DNA from: Eleusine coracana subsp. coracana
Lineage: Eukaryota; Streptophyta; Magnoliopsida; Poales; Poaceae
NCBI GenBank assembly: GCA_032690845.1
Contig: CM064426.1
Span: 74,326,403-74,390,402 of the forward strand
DNA: 64,000 nucleotides
Direction: 5' to 3'
The position numbers and the translations under genes were made by a program. Below are positions 11,871 to 23,976 of the stretch, one piece after another (within the stretch, counting starts at the first letter, position 1; every line of letters starts with the position of its first letter). The notes beneath the pieces were generated by a model, which did not search any database, was not told the DNA's origin, and was given only the letters and a program-made list of their open reading frames with translations.

Positions 11871-14029
11871 AACGAGAGGAACACTGACAGAAGAAATCTC
11901 CAACCCTTCTTGATGACCAAAGCCCAAAAAAGAGTAACGTCCATCATGATGCGGAGGCGTCCCGATCGACTCAGGGCCATGTCCCTATTGTGCACCGCTA
12001 TCTTGCTGCCACGATGAACCTCCAGTCTCATACTGTTGCGTTGTAAACATAGAGGCGGTGTCGCCAGAGTATTCTGAGCCTGTAGCGTAATCCTGGACTG
12101 GTGGTGTAGTCATGGTTGTAGTAGTGGTGGCATGCATTGTACTTTGTTGTGTCAATTAGCGGACCTACAAGCTATTCCTTTTCTCTACAGTTGTATGGTT
12201 AGTTCCCAACAACTATACAAATGATACCCCGGGTTAGGAAGAAGAATTTCATTTGTATAGCTGGGGTAATAAAAGATAATAGAACCATCGGGGCCTTTCT
12301 TTAATGTGTGACCCTGCTCAAGAAATTTAAAATCTATCTAGAGACGGGGCTTAGAAAGATAATCAATTATAGCATTAGATAAAGCCCTAACCACTGCAGC
12401 AATATGGGTCACTAAAGAAATGCATTCATTGGATCCCGACCCCCTAATATATTCTAACCATGGCTTCAACAAGTGGAATAGGAATTTTAGCAATAGCAGC
12501 ACACAAGACACTCAATTCATCATTATGGATTGGCCTAGTGTCTTGTCTAGGGAAACAAAGTCATAGCAAGCCATCTATGCCATAGCTGTAGAGTTGGGTT
12601 ATGAATGTCACTAGTCCTAGGACATTCACAAGAAAACTCCCCCGAAATTCTTTGCCAAAAAGATCCCTTTCCAAAAAGTTAGTGAACAAGAATGATGCTA
12701 AGGTTTTTCCAAATCAGATGGTATTCTTTCTCGAACAAGCAGAAAGGTATCATGTCGTTATCTTTTAGCAAAATACACAAAAACTGGATAGTGAAAAGGT
12801 GTGAACCCTCCTCAGTGCGGTGTGCATATTCGGTCCAACTTAAAACAATCCAAATAGAAAAGATCTCAAGGTCCATACCTATAATGAAGCATAGGTCATC
12901 GTCATATATCTGAGTGTGGACGAATCTGCAGTTGTGTAGACGGTTATAGACTCGTTTCTCTCGTACATCTAACAGCTCGAGGTTGGTGTCGGCGAGAAGA
13001 ATGTGTGGTCCATCGATGCATAAATTTGAAAAAAAGAATCAACTCATTTGAATTTCATATGACAAATCTATACATGTTTCAACTTTAAATCATGAACCAA
13101 ATAAAAAAAAGAAAACAGAGAAGCAAGATCTTCACATGAACTTCTCATGTGCTCCTGTGACCTGCGCTGACACATGGGACCTGCTTGTCGGTTGGTTGGG
13201 TCGGCACCTGAGCTTAAGTTACACGATAACTTAAGTGAAATTCCGTAACCTAGAACATACTGCTTGGTAGCACTCTGGTTCAGCATGATATTTGATTACC
13301 TATGCTCTTATGTTTGATTCCTGCTAGACTCAATTATTTTTATTTTTCTCCAGTTTTTTAGATATTTTTTTTCTACAGCCAGGCCGATGTTGTGCTTATC
13401 CAGGCCGGGCCTTCAATTTCGTGCAACCGGGCCGAGATAGCTGCTCGGCCCGAGGTGGTCAACACCCAGGCCAAGCTTTCTTGTTTCCGTTTTTGTTTTC
13501 GCAACCCGGCTGTAGCAGCAATGTTGTTAGAACTTCTGGGCTGAGCGTTTTTTCTGTTTTTTTTTCTTCTTTCACAGATGTTTGAGCTGTCTTTTTTTCT
13601 TTTTTTTTGCACAGCCGGCCCGCGGCAGCTGCTCAGACAGGCTTAGGAGAAAGGACTTTTTTCAGTTTATTTTTTAAAAAATTTGAAGGAGGTAAATTTG
13701 GATTACCATGTTTTTTTCTTTTTTCTCAACAATTTTATCATTTTATTTTTTCAAATTTCTTCAACAGATATATGCATCATTAATATAAAAAGATATTACT
13801 TACTAATTTATAATTATTCGAAGGATAACATACTGTATAATACAATTCATGAAAGAAACTATATGACACATTGTATAGCAGAAAATAATTTGTTACTTTA
13901 TATATTTCATGTGAAAAAGTGGTTTTGTAGAGACAAAACTTTACCTCAATACCGAAGCAGTCTATAAGTATTAAAAAATAAAATAAAACTTTACTTACAA
14001 TGATTTACTATTGTCGTATAATTGTGACG
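11871..14029. other. No gene seen; repeat-like intergenic sequence
   Basis: ORFs here are short and none is recognised. Between about 13370 and 13640 there are scattered GGCCGGGC-type motifs in a T-rich background. The region may continue the degraded Gypsy element and the interior of the CACTA element whose end lies at 14233. Confidence 0.5.
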
Positions 14030-14233
14030 TTCTAAGTTTGTCTTTTACGACAGAAAAATCATTCATCGTAATATAACATGAGTTTAGTTTGCGATGATTT
14101 CTATATAGGTTTTACAACGCACCTGAAATCCTTGTCACTAAATTAAATGAAACATCGTAAAATGGATTGCTCTTCGACGTTTTTACTAAACGTTATTCTA
14201 TAATCATCGCAGAATGTCATATTTCTTGTAGTG
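14030..14233. mobile_element. Right end of a CACTA transposon
   Basis: The sequence ends in ATTTCTTGTAGTG at 14221-14233, the reverse complement of CACTACAAGAAAT, a standard CACTA terminus. The preceding 200 bases contain repeated CATCGTAA / GCGATGATT motifs in both orientations, like the subterminal repeats of these elements. I did not find the partner terminus, so the element is probably truncated or its left end has diverged. Confidence 0.65.
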
Positions 14234-15344
14234 ATCATTCTGCTCCATCTAACCCCCCACGGGCGCGTATCCCATCGGTTCATGCTTGATGGAGAGGTTT
14301 TTGCTTGAGCTGCCGTGTGAATGGCGGGAACTCGAGCGTGTCACTTGCTGCATCAATGTCCTAGCTTTCTTCATCTGCACCACTTGAGCAAAAACACAAG
14401 AACATCTTTAACACAGGTTATGTGTTAGCAAAACAAAATCTACCAATCGTGTTGATCTTGCTAAGCTTGTCAAAGAGACTCGAACAATCCAATACAAAAG
14501 GGAAATATTTTTGGTGGTTTTTAGAATAGCAACTTTGGAGACGCGATATGAGAGCACAGGAGCAAATAAGTGGAAGGGGGGGGGGGGGGAGTGAAATGAC
14601 AAATGGTCTTTAGATGGTAGAACACTCTCCCCGGGCACTCATTTTATAGGAAAAACTTTGGAGACGGTCAAAACTGGCTAGTAGGGGGCCAAATCCAACT
14701 CTTGGCAAAAGGCCAAGGTCAGTAGGGCCCACAACCCTTTGGCCAAACATGGGGGTTCAGCCGAACCTGGGTGGGTCTCTCATTTTGACCCACACACCCC
14801 CAACGGCTATATGCCTTGAGCTATAGGGGTTAGGTCCAAAGTTTCGATAGAAATTTGCTTCGCAGAATATTTCTCCAAAAGTTGGAAACCGAAAACCAAG
14901 TTTTGAATTTTGTTGAAAGGAAGAAAAAAGGTTGGAAGTAATTCCAACATGCAAGTGTGTGAAATCCTAATATGAAAATGCAAGTGCTCCCAAAAGTTGG
15001 AAAATTCAAATGTGCAAAAATTTGAGAAATCAAATATGAGATAAGTGCTAATTTACCTTTGGCAAGGGCTCACCAATTTTTGAAGTCTGACGAGTGGGAC
15101 TTTTCTTCATTGTGTTTTAGCTCGGCAATGCGGTGCCTGACCCAGGAGATGAGGATGCAGACGACTTCTCACGTTGGGGTTGTGGTTGTCTTTTCATTGC
15201 ATTTGTGTGAAGCCTCTTCCCCTTGTGCCTTCCTTCCTTTGTGGTGTTGGATGGCTTCTTTCCTCCATGATGATAAGGGTGTTGTCTCCACCTCCTCCCT
15301 TGGCTTCCTTTTAGATGACTCTAATCGGGGTTGTACAACACGTC
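14234..15344. other. No gene seen between the CACTA end and the second gag relic
   Basis: A 13-base G run lies at about 14578-14590. The short ORFs are unrecognised. Part of this stretch may belong to the element that carries the minus-strand gag. Confidence 0.5.
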
Positions 15345-16484
15345 TTATTGTGTCCCGGGGTGGTCATCTCCTGACTGTTCCATATTACCGTTGACTCCAC
15401 ACTTCATATGTGAGTATTCGGTGTGAGCAATGTTGTGCATTTTATTTTCCTTGGAGTCTTCATCCATACGCTTCATAAGGAGGTCCAACATACTATTGAG
15501 CATCTCAATTTCTTCATTGATGTGCTCATTCTTCTGGCTCGGCCGGGGATGATCATCATTGCACCCTTTCTTAGAGGCTATCTTCTCCACTAATGTTGTT
15601 GTTTCAGTGGCGGTAAGTGAGAAGATGGATCCTTCAGCAGCAGTCATATGCTCTTGAACAAAATCACGGGCTTCTGAGGTCAGCCCATTGTAGAAGATGA
15701 ACAAAATCGGCCAATCATCCATTCCATGATCAGGGTATGCTATCATATGCTCTTGAAGCTTCTCCCAAGCTTTAGGAATGGATTCTTCTTGTGCTTGATA
15801 GAAGTTTGAAATTTCCTCATGAATGACATAGGCATTGCATATCAGGGAGAATTTCTTGAGGAATGCTATGTAGCAACTTTTCTAGTCAACCATAAAACAT
15901 CTTTCATAGAACTACTGTCTCGCCTTCCCCAAGAGGGAAAAGGGGAAAAGATGGATCTTGATGACATTTTGAGTGACTCCTTTGATGGATAAAGTTTTAC
16001 ACCTTTCTACGAATCGCTGAAGGTGAGCATTTGCATCCTCATTGGCCTTTCCACTGAATGGATTGGCCTACACCACGTAGATTAGGCCGACTATGAGTCT
16101 GAAGTTTAGAGTCGTTCTGGTTGTAAGGACAAGGATTATTTCGTTCATCTACTTCTGGTGATTTTCGCTCAAAGCCTCCCTCCGTTCATCAATATCCATC
16201 ATGTGCTGCCTCTTGTGGCTCAAATGAGCAGAAACATAGAAATGCCGTCCTTGCCTCTCTATGTGTTGCCGTGTTCATGAGCTAAAGATGTCAGGAGCTA
16301 GCCCGATCAACATCAACTGCGTGCACCTGTTCTTCGCCATGTTGTACCTAATCATCTTGTTCTCCGGTAAGGTCACATCTTTCCGCATCCTATTGAGCAC
16401 GGGGTGAGTTCCAGCCCTCATCCCGTGCCTCCTCTCTCTCAGTGATAGAACGATTCTTCTTGGCGCACCTAAATTGTTCGGCAA
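15345..16484 (-). pseudogene. Second Ty3/Gypsy gag relic, opposite strand
   Basis: Reading leftwards from about 16480, the minus strand encodes pieces of a grass Gypsy gag: an N-terminal part near 16484-16275, then NPFSGKANEDANAHLQRF and KIHLFPFSLLGKARQ around 16080-15900, then FSLICNAYVIHEEISNF, ESIPKAWEKLQEHMIAYPDH and a FYNGLTSEARDFV segment to about 15620. The C-terminal part has a VEKIASKKG and ML.SMLDLLMKRMD region typical of this gag group. Several stop codons interrupt it (for example in the KARQ-stop-FYE region), so it is not functional. It is a different element from the plus-strand gag at 11094. Confidence 0.82.
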
Positions 16485-19400
16485 AATGATTGTTTGGTTC
16501 TGCTCTGATTCCTGACCATCGTTGCCTTGATAGTAGAACTTCAGACTAGCAAAACCTTGCGTAGCATCAGTTTGGCTCCCTATTTCAGTTGGGCATGAGT
16601 AGTTGTTGGATCAATACCAGTAAGGAGCGGTACTTGTAACTCAGAACAACATGTGCTGGATAGCGGTTGCTGATGGACTTTTAGAGAAAGGTTGTGAAAA
16701 GTCTGTTATTTGGTTAAGTTCAGTACAACTCCTGCACCTGATGGCATGTTGGATTGGTAGCTTATTAGATCTTGTTCTCTTGGTTCTTGCCGGGAACAAA
16801 GTGTAACCCGCTATGAATGGTAGCTCACAGTAAAAGAGTTTTGATTGTTTTGGTTTGTTTGTCTCTAGGTTTTATTTCAGGGAGTCCAGGTTATTTTTCT
16901 GAATATTAGCTTTCATCAATCTGTCCTGTTTGGCTGCTGCTCTTGTCCATCTGCTTTGTCATATTAGAGAAAGAAATAATCCATATTCTTTTCCAGGAAA
17001 TTAAGTTAATATTATTTAGCTTTGGAATTTCATAACTAATTCATACGACATCCGACTTGTGGGATTCTAGACTCGTCAATTTTACTTGTCATCAAGGTTA
17101 AGTTGAAAATGTCTCAAAAAGCCCATTCAATGCTAGTATCTCACTACATTCAAATTCAAGTTTTGTGATCAATCTCGTTTTAACGTATCTCTCTCATATT
17201 CGTTCATACTCAATTATAGATGTTTCGATGCTGATGATTACTTAAAAGTTGACTAATAGAGCAAGACTGAGTTTCAAACTCCATCAAAGAAGGCAAGTAA
17301 CCTCTCATTCCTTTGACCATATTTATCCTAGAATTGCAAACTACATGATTTGATTGCAACCTCGCATGCCAACAATCTTTAAAATTGCTAGAATTGATCT
17401 AAGCCCCATGTATACCTTACTTATCCATATGAGAACCCTATAGGACTACTTTTATACAATTATCACCTCTGTTTAGTATTCTTTAGATCTTTTCAACTTA
17501 TCACACTATCACACTATAATTGTTTGTGTAAACTAATTGAAATGTGATGCTTATATGTGCGATTGAAAATAACTACTATAAAACTATGACTGGAGGACTT
17601 GTGGGAGTCCTCATGGGAGCGGGTATACATGCGTGGAGGCTTGAGATTTTGTGCCTCTAGTTGAGGTTGAGTAGGACATGATGATGATGGAGACGAGGAT
17701 GATGTTTTGGGGTTTCGTGATGGGAGGTTGCCCATCCCGACAACATGAGAACTGGTTCTGGTGCCATGTTAACTGGCTATTATATACGTACATACCACTT
17801 TACCCTGTATGGATGGGGCTTGGACATGAGTCTTTCTAAGGCTATCACTAAGCCCGTAGGCGCTTGGGATATTGTGGTAGTGGGAGTTTGATTGCCATCC
17901 ACCTCACAATAGGGATATCCCACTTGATCAGTGGTAAGGTCGTCACAGCTCCAGAAACCCGATATTGATGTGAGTCCTAGGGGAGGGAAGCATTGGGAAC
18001 CCACTCCTGAAGAAGGGGGATGGCAGCCTTAGCATGAGAAGGTTCTCGTGGGCTTATTCAAGAACCAGGTATTGTTGAATGTTCTCAGATTGTGGGTATA
18101 GTTATACAAACTCTGTAGAGTCTTGATCTTTGCGCATAGCTATGTTCCCTGTCATGGACAACCGCCTTCGAGAGTCACACTGGATTAGTGTTGTTTTTCT
18201 TACCTTTCCATCTCTTTTAAAAGTTTTCAACTCTGGTCAAGAGTTGCGGCCTGGTTTGATGGGAGTAATCAGAATTAATATTAAACTTTGTTGGGACGTG
18301 TTAATCCCTATAGGGAAAGATAATAAAACTTGCTTATTACTTAGACTTTGATCTCAACTTTGATTTTAAATAAATGTTTGTGCATAATTAATTTTGAACC
18401 ATGCTTTCCGCAACAAGGCTCGGGCTCTTACTTTGCTACTATACCAATTGCATGCATTGCATCCTCTTTGAGTAGTGTAGGGTACTTGCTGAGCACGAGT
18501 CTGCTGATTTCAGTTTCAAGACAAAGGATGTTATCGACTATGTGAGGATTGAAGGGTTTTGACCACACTCGAGCTACGTGTGGATTGGAGTTGTTTCGTC
18601 TTCCGTTGTCATTGGAGTTAGCCTTCTGCTGTATTTAATAGTTTCTTCTCAGGTTTACTTGGCTTGTGTGCTAAGTGCTTGTATCTATACCTTCACCTTG
18701 TACTCAATTTTTTGTAAACTATTGGAAATGATATATGAGCTATGACTATGGTTGACTATGGAGCCCCTCTGAAACTACTATAGACATACATAGGGTGAGT
18801 TTTTCACTTTGTTGAAAATCCAGTACGTTACAACGTGCCTCGCCACGGCATGGTTTGGTCGATAACTCTGACTCCCGGTCATCCAACTGTTGGCACGTGG
18901 TTGCTTGTGTGCTTTATAACTCCACAACTCGATCGGTACCGTCAATGGTCTCTCATGGACACGAGGCAAGTTGCAGCGGCAACGCTGGTGCAAGGGCGTA
19001 GATGTCAAGATCCGAGGGCAAAGTGAGCTGAACGCTCTTGTCCAATTCACAGCGCACGTTGTTTGCCTAGACGCATTCGAACATGGTGTTGTGATGTGCT
19101 TAGAAGGCCCGTATTATTGCTTTTTTTAATCCAATAACTAGCAAAGTATCCGTGCATTGCTACGGGTTTAAAAAATAAAATACTTTTTATAATTTTAAAT
19201 ATAAATTATTTCCATAATATAAGTATTGATATTTTTTACATGAAAGATCATATTTATATTATTGTTGATGCTTCTTAGTGTACTATTTTATATATCATAA
19301 GTAACAATTTTTTTACTATTTGTTACCGTATTTTTATCATAAATATATCTTTTTCCTCTAATGTTATCGATTTTCACATGTAGTATCGTTTGCGTGCTAT

Positions 19401-20404
19401 GTTGTAAAATTAAGTGAAATGACATTGAAAAAAGGCTTAAGTATGAGAAGTATCGATATGAAGCCCAATTCATCATGCAAAGAGAGATTCTCACAATGTC
19501 ATGATGCCTATAAGACACCACTGGATCCCTATGAAGTCTAACATGCAAGCCCAAGATCATGACCCAATGGTTAAAGATTTGTAGAAGCTTTATCTGATAG
19601 AAAAAATCAATTCACACAGAATAAAAATAACACTGCATTATGATGTGATTTTAGACTTGAAATCATGCATAATGAGAAAAGTTAAAACACAAAAGTTGTA
19701 GATTTCGTCGAAACCTTTTCAGAACATATGAGGATTATATTATTTAGAGTTCGGAGGTAGGAGAGATTGGGCCGCATAGAGAACTGCGTAGAGGAGTCCG
19801 AATCAGAACAAGTATTTTTGCATCTTAAATTTAGAAACCAAAACGGTGGAATATTGACTTCCATTGAATATCAAAGTTGTAGAACTTTTCGAGGGCTCCG
19901 AGATAGAGTCCGAGTTTACCTCATTTGAACTTCGGACGAGAGATTTATGATTTTTTGAATTCAGTGCTTGATGGAAGGTACAAAACTGATTTGGATCAAT
20001 CTCTTAGTTTATGGGCGTACGGCAGATTTGAATATATTCACCTAAATTAATAGATTGTAGAGATAGATCGAATAATTCATATAAACAGATAATAACATAT
20101 TTTCCTATGATATTTCCTCCCAAAACTATCTTTTTCAAAATACATCGCTGAACCTCACGATCAAACAAGAGAATTTGGTAAGAGTTTATTCTAGTTTCCA
20201 GAAAGAGGACGAGGTTTCCCAAATGTAATTGCATCGTCCATAGGCTACATTTTCCGACCCTTGCGGTCTCCTGCAATCGGTCAAAATAGAAGACTTTACT
20301 TTCACATAGCCATGCATGAACGGTGTACCTTATCCGGCAGAAAGAAATGTCCACACGGATATCAGTTTCAAGATTTCTTTACGCCCCCAAACTCTCAACT
20401 CGCG
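16485..20404. other. No gene seen; possible LTR remnants
   Basis: Nothing here reads as a gene. The stretch 17,800-18,780 has the look of a retrotransposon LTR or untranslated region, ending in a T-rich TACTCAATTTTTTGTAAAC motif, but without a second copy in the window I cannot prove it. A CTAGCAAAGTATCCGTGC-like motif near 19139 is common at transposon edges in grasses. The proximal 300 bases upstream of 20488 are presumably promoter of the next gene. Confidence 0.45.
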
Positions 20405-20405
20405 T

Positions 20406-20416
20406 CATATATATAG
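20406..20416 (+). promoter_or_regulatory. TATA box of the storage-protein-like gene
   Basis: CATATATATAG lies about 75 bases upstream of the ATG at 20488, followed by GCCC and a pyrimidine-rich leader. This spacing suits a short 5' UTR. Confidence 0.65.
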
Positions 20417-20487
20417 CCCGTGCCTCCCTCCATCTGCTTCATCTTTTATTTCCTATACAATTTGCTTCCCAAACCAAAGCCAAAACC

Positions 20488-23400
20488 ATGCTAACCAACA
20501 AGTCATTCCTCAGCGGCCTCTGGCAGCATCCGCTTCTTTTCCTCCTGATCCTGGTTCCCTGTGCTGTCCGTGCTGCCGTCCCGGAGAGCACAGGGCGTGC
20601 CGTCCGGCAGCTAAACCGGCATGGGCCGTACATTGGCGTAGTCGTGCCCAACGCCTTCGAAATGGATCCGCTCCTCCGTTCTCCGAGCTTCTCGACGGCG
20701 AAAGGCCTACCACTTTACCTCGACGTCGCAGGTATATATATATATTGTGCCCTAATACTCCTACGTACACATACAAAGTATATATTCACCTTTCTTAAAA
20801 TTCTTGTTTTGAGAAAGTTTATTAGGAGCCATTTGAAATCTCAAATCTGTGTATATGTTTCGAATTGAGCTGGTGGACATTTAAAGTCCGTTGAAAATTT
20901 ATATACAGGCAGGGACTTCAAAACATGCATCTCAGGTCATCGTAGAGGACTTGAAATGTTTGTTTTGAGGAAGTTTCTTAGGGATCACGTTCTATCAATC
21001 CTATTCTTGACTAATGGATCATATATATGTTGAATTTCTAGTGGAAGCGGAAATGTAAAATTATGCATAGTCCAAAAATGACAGGACGTGGCTCTTGTTG
21101 ACCTCGAGTGGCCCGAGACTAGGATAAGCAGCTCCGTCTCAAAACAGTTGTAGGTTGGCGTCTTTTTTGTTAGACGTGGAGTGTATATAATATCATGCAT
21201 GCTATTTGCTATAGGATAATAATTATATCTCCTTTAGTATTCGTTTCTTGGGATCTAAATTTTAGTGTTGTCATATCAATTTTTTGAATTCTAAACATGA
21301 TGATTAAATATAAACTAAATATAAAACTAATCACATAGTTGAATGCTAATTTGTGACAAATCTATTAAGATTAATTAAGTCATCATTAGGAGATGTTTAC
21401 TATAGCATCACATTATCTAATCATGGTCTAATTAAGCTTAATAGATTTGCCTCATCAATTAGAGGGTGTGTTATGGACTAGGTTTTGTGAGTAATCTATA
21501 TTTAGTACTTCTAATTAGTATCACAATATTCAATGGAACAGATCTAAAAATTAAAAGAGCGGAAATGAACACACGATTGTGTTCATGCAAGGAACGATAT
21601 TTTTATTTTCAAGGACTATTAAGGGTGTGTTTGGTAGGGATTATAGAGTGACTTATACTATGATAAGCCATAAGTCCTGGTAAACAGCTATTTTGCATAA
21701 GCACTTATTGCAATAAGCCTTCATAAGTTATTTGCTTTCTAGAATAGCAAAACTAGTAAACACTAGTTTTCTGGGCTTATGAACCATTGAACATTGGGAT
21801 GCAAGTGTTGCATTTTGTGAATTGGTGGATCGATCCAAAATCCTCTAAAATAAACAAATGAACTATAGTTATGGCTCACAACTACCCATTGGCTACCTAC
21901 TTACATCCCTAAGTATCTGATCGATACTGTGATGCAATCTTTATATTGTAGTATTAAGTATAGTACAAAACTTTCCATTGACCATATAATACAGGATCTT
22001 CCGCTGGGATCACATACGTGAGACGCGCCGTTGCGGATGGTTAGTATGATAGACACCAAACTTGCATGTGCACATATGGCAGGATAGGAATACCGTGTGC
22101 GATAGGTCTACTAATTATTGTCTCGGTCGTCGTACATAATGATCTGAAAAACTCGTGGTCTGTCCGTCCTTGTGGTAATATGAATGGTTCCAGACCATTT
22201 GCTGTACTAGGTGTACGAGAGAGACGTGCAAACAAGAGGCCTGAAACTATTCTACGGACTAATGTAGAAACGTTGACACAGACTAATCAATGATTTCTAC
22301 GGCAAATCGTTACGTACTAGTATCATTTACTACTAGCTTCAAGAGGTGGGGGAACCATTCGTATGAAAAACCAGTACGTAATTCGCAAGCCACAGTCTAC
22401 TTGGCACGTGCGTATGCAAGATACGAATGGACCGTACATTCTATATTGTGAACATGCACGTTTGACACGTTGACTCGAAGGTCCATTGATCATCAGTCGA
22501 TGAAGTCATAGATGAACTATTTTCTCAATCCAACATCATGAAGCCACTTTTAATAAGGTGGAAACATTATTTCGTCTTCGAATAAAGCTTGTATCCAAAA
22601 GTGTTTATAGTATCTATGCGTGATGTCCATGCACAATTCTGTACCCCGGGAGAATAGGAGGGAATGGCGTGATCTGGTGGCACAAGCGCCTGTAGAAACA
22701 GAACCGGGGGATTAGGAGAGGATGGTGTGTCCGAGCAATAAACAACATCCGTCGCTTTAAAAGGTAGACCCCCGATCCTTTCCTCTCATCATCGTTATAA
22801 TAGTATCAAAAAATAAAATAAAATAAAATAAAATAAAAGATGGGTCATGCCGTCAGTCATGGCTTCATCTGTGAGTGTGAGGAACTCACTCAGGCTACAG
22901 GAATCTTGATTTGGATGGAAGGAATGTTGCTACGTGAACCCCAATAGGGACTAGCTGAGGGGAGATCGATTCGGCAGCGAGAAACTGGATTCGGTTTGCA
23001 GCAAAGCTTGAGCCCAACGGCAAGGGACGAGAACCTTCATTTGAGTGGACTTCAAACCGATTGCGATTACATAGGCATTATATCTATTTGAGTTCGTCAA
23101 ATCTGAAGCCGGTGATGCCAAATTCTTGCGATTATATAGACATTAAACCTCGATTGTTTCAGGTTGATGGTGATGATCGAGAGTATTAGAGGCGGGACTG
23201 AAGTGAACATGAAACATACAGAACACTCTATTGCGGCGGTTGCAGATGCACTGTAGTGGCAGGCGGGCTAGCCCGCCGCTACAGAAACGTAGCTGAAAAA
23301 CAAAGTTTGTAGCGATGGATTTCGTTGGAAGGAAATAAACCACCGCTACCTCACGAATATTAGCGGACCTCCAACCCAAGAAAACGAAAAAAAGCCCGTG

Positions 23401-23923
23401 TCTGAGCCCATCTAGGCCCGTCCGCCCCTACAGCCCCGACCGCGTCGCGCCGCCGCAAAGAGGGAGCAGGCCGGATCCGGAGCAGCCCCGCCACACACGG
23501 CCGCCTCTGAGCGCCGGATCCGGAGGAGCCCCGCCCCGTGCCGCCGCTCTGAGCGTTGGATCCGGAGAGCGCTAAAGCAGACCCCACCGCCGCCGTATTT
23601 GGAGGAGGAGGGAGAAGAGGGGGCGCCGCCGCTGCCTCCTAGATCCGCCGCTCAGAGCCACCGCCGCATCTTGAAGAAGAGGGAGAAGAGGGGGCACCGC
23701 CGCTACCTCCCAGATCCGCCGCTTGGAGCCTTCGCCGCTGCTGCCTCCTAGATCTACCACCACCGCTCAGAGCTCCAGCCGCCTAGAGCTTGGAGCCACT
23801 ACCACCGCTGTCGCTGCTCAAAGCAGCAGGCCGCCAGAGGAGGAAGGCGCCAAAGGAGGGGGGCCGAGGCGCTCGGAGCCTCCACCATCGCAGGAGGAAG
23901 GCACCAGATCTGGGCCACGCATG

Positions 23924-23976
<53 letters not shown>

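Larger units (their letters stand above)
20732..23220 (+). other. First part of intron 1: no gene
   Basis: AT-rich intron sequence. From 21616 a GGGTGTGTTTGGTAGGGATT motif looks like one end of a hAT-type MITE, with inverted TAAGC/GCTTA words after it, but no partner end was identified. A block near 22655-22745 is repeated at about 24515-24605 (listed separately). Confidence 0.55.

Noticed and set aside
19137..19170. ACTAGCAAAGTATCCGTGC motif as a possible Helitron or other transposon edge
   Set aside because: A single motif with no partner end or hairpin; not enough to call an element.
20323..20487. Upstream in-frame ATG of the storage-protein-like gene
   Set aside because: It would bury the signal peptide and read through the TATA region.
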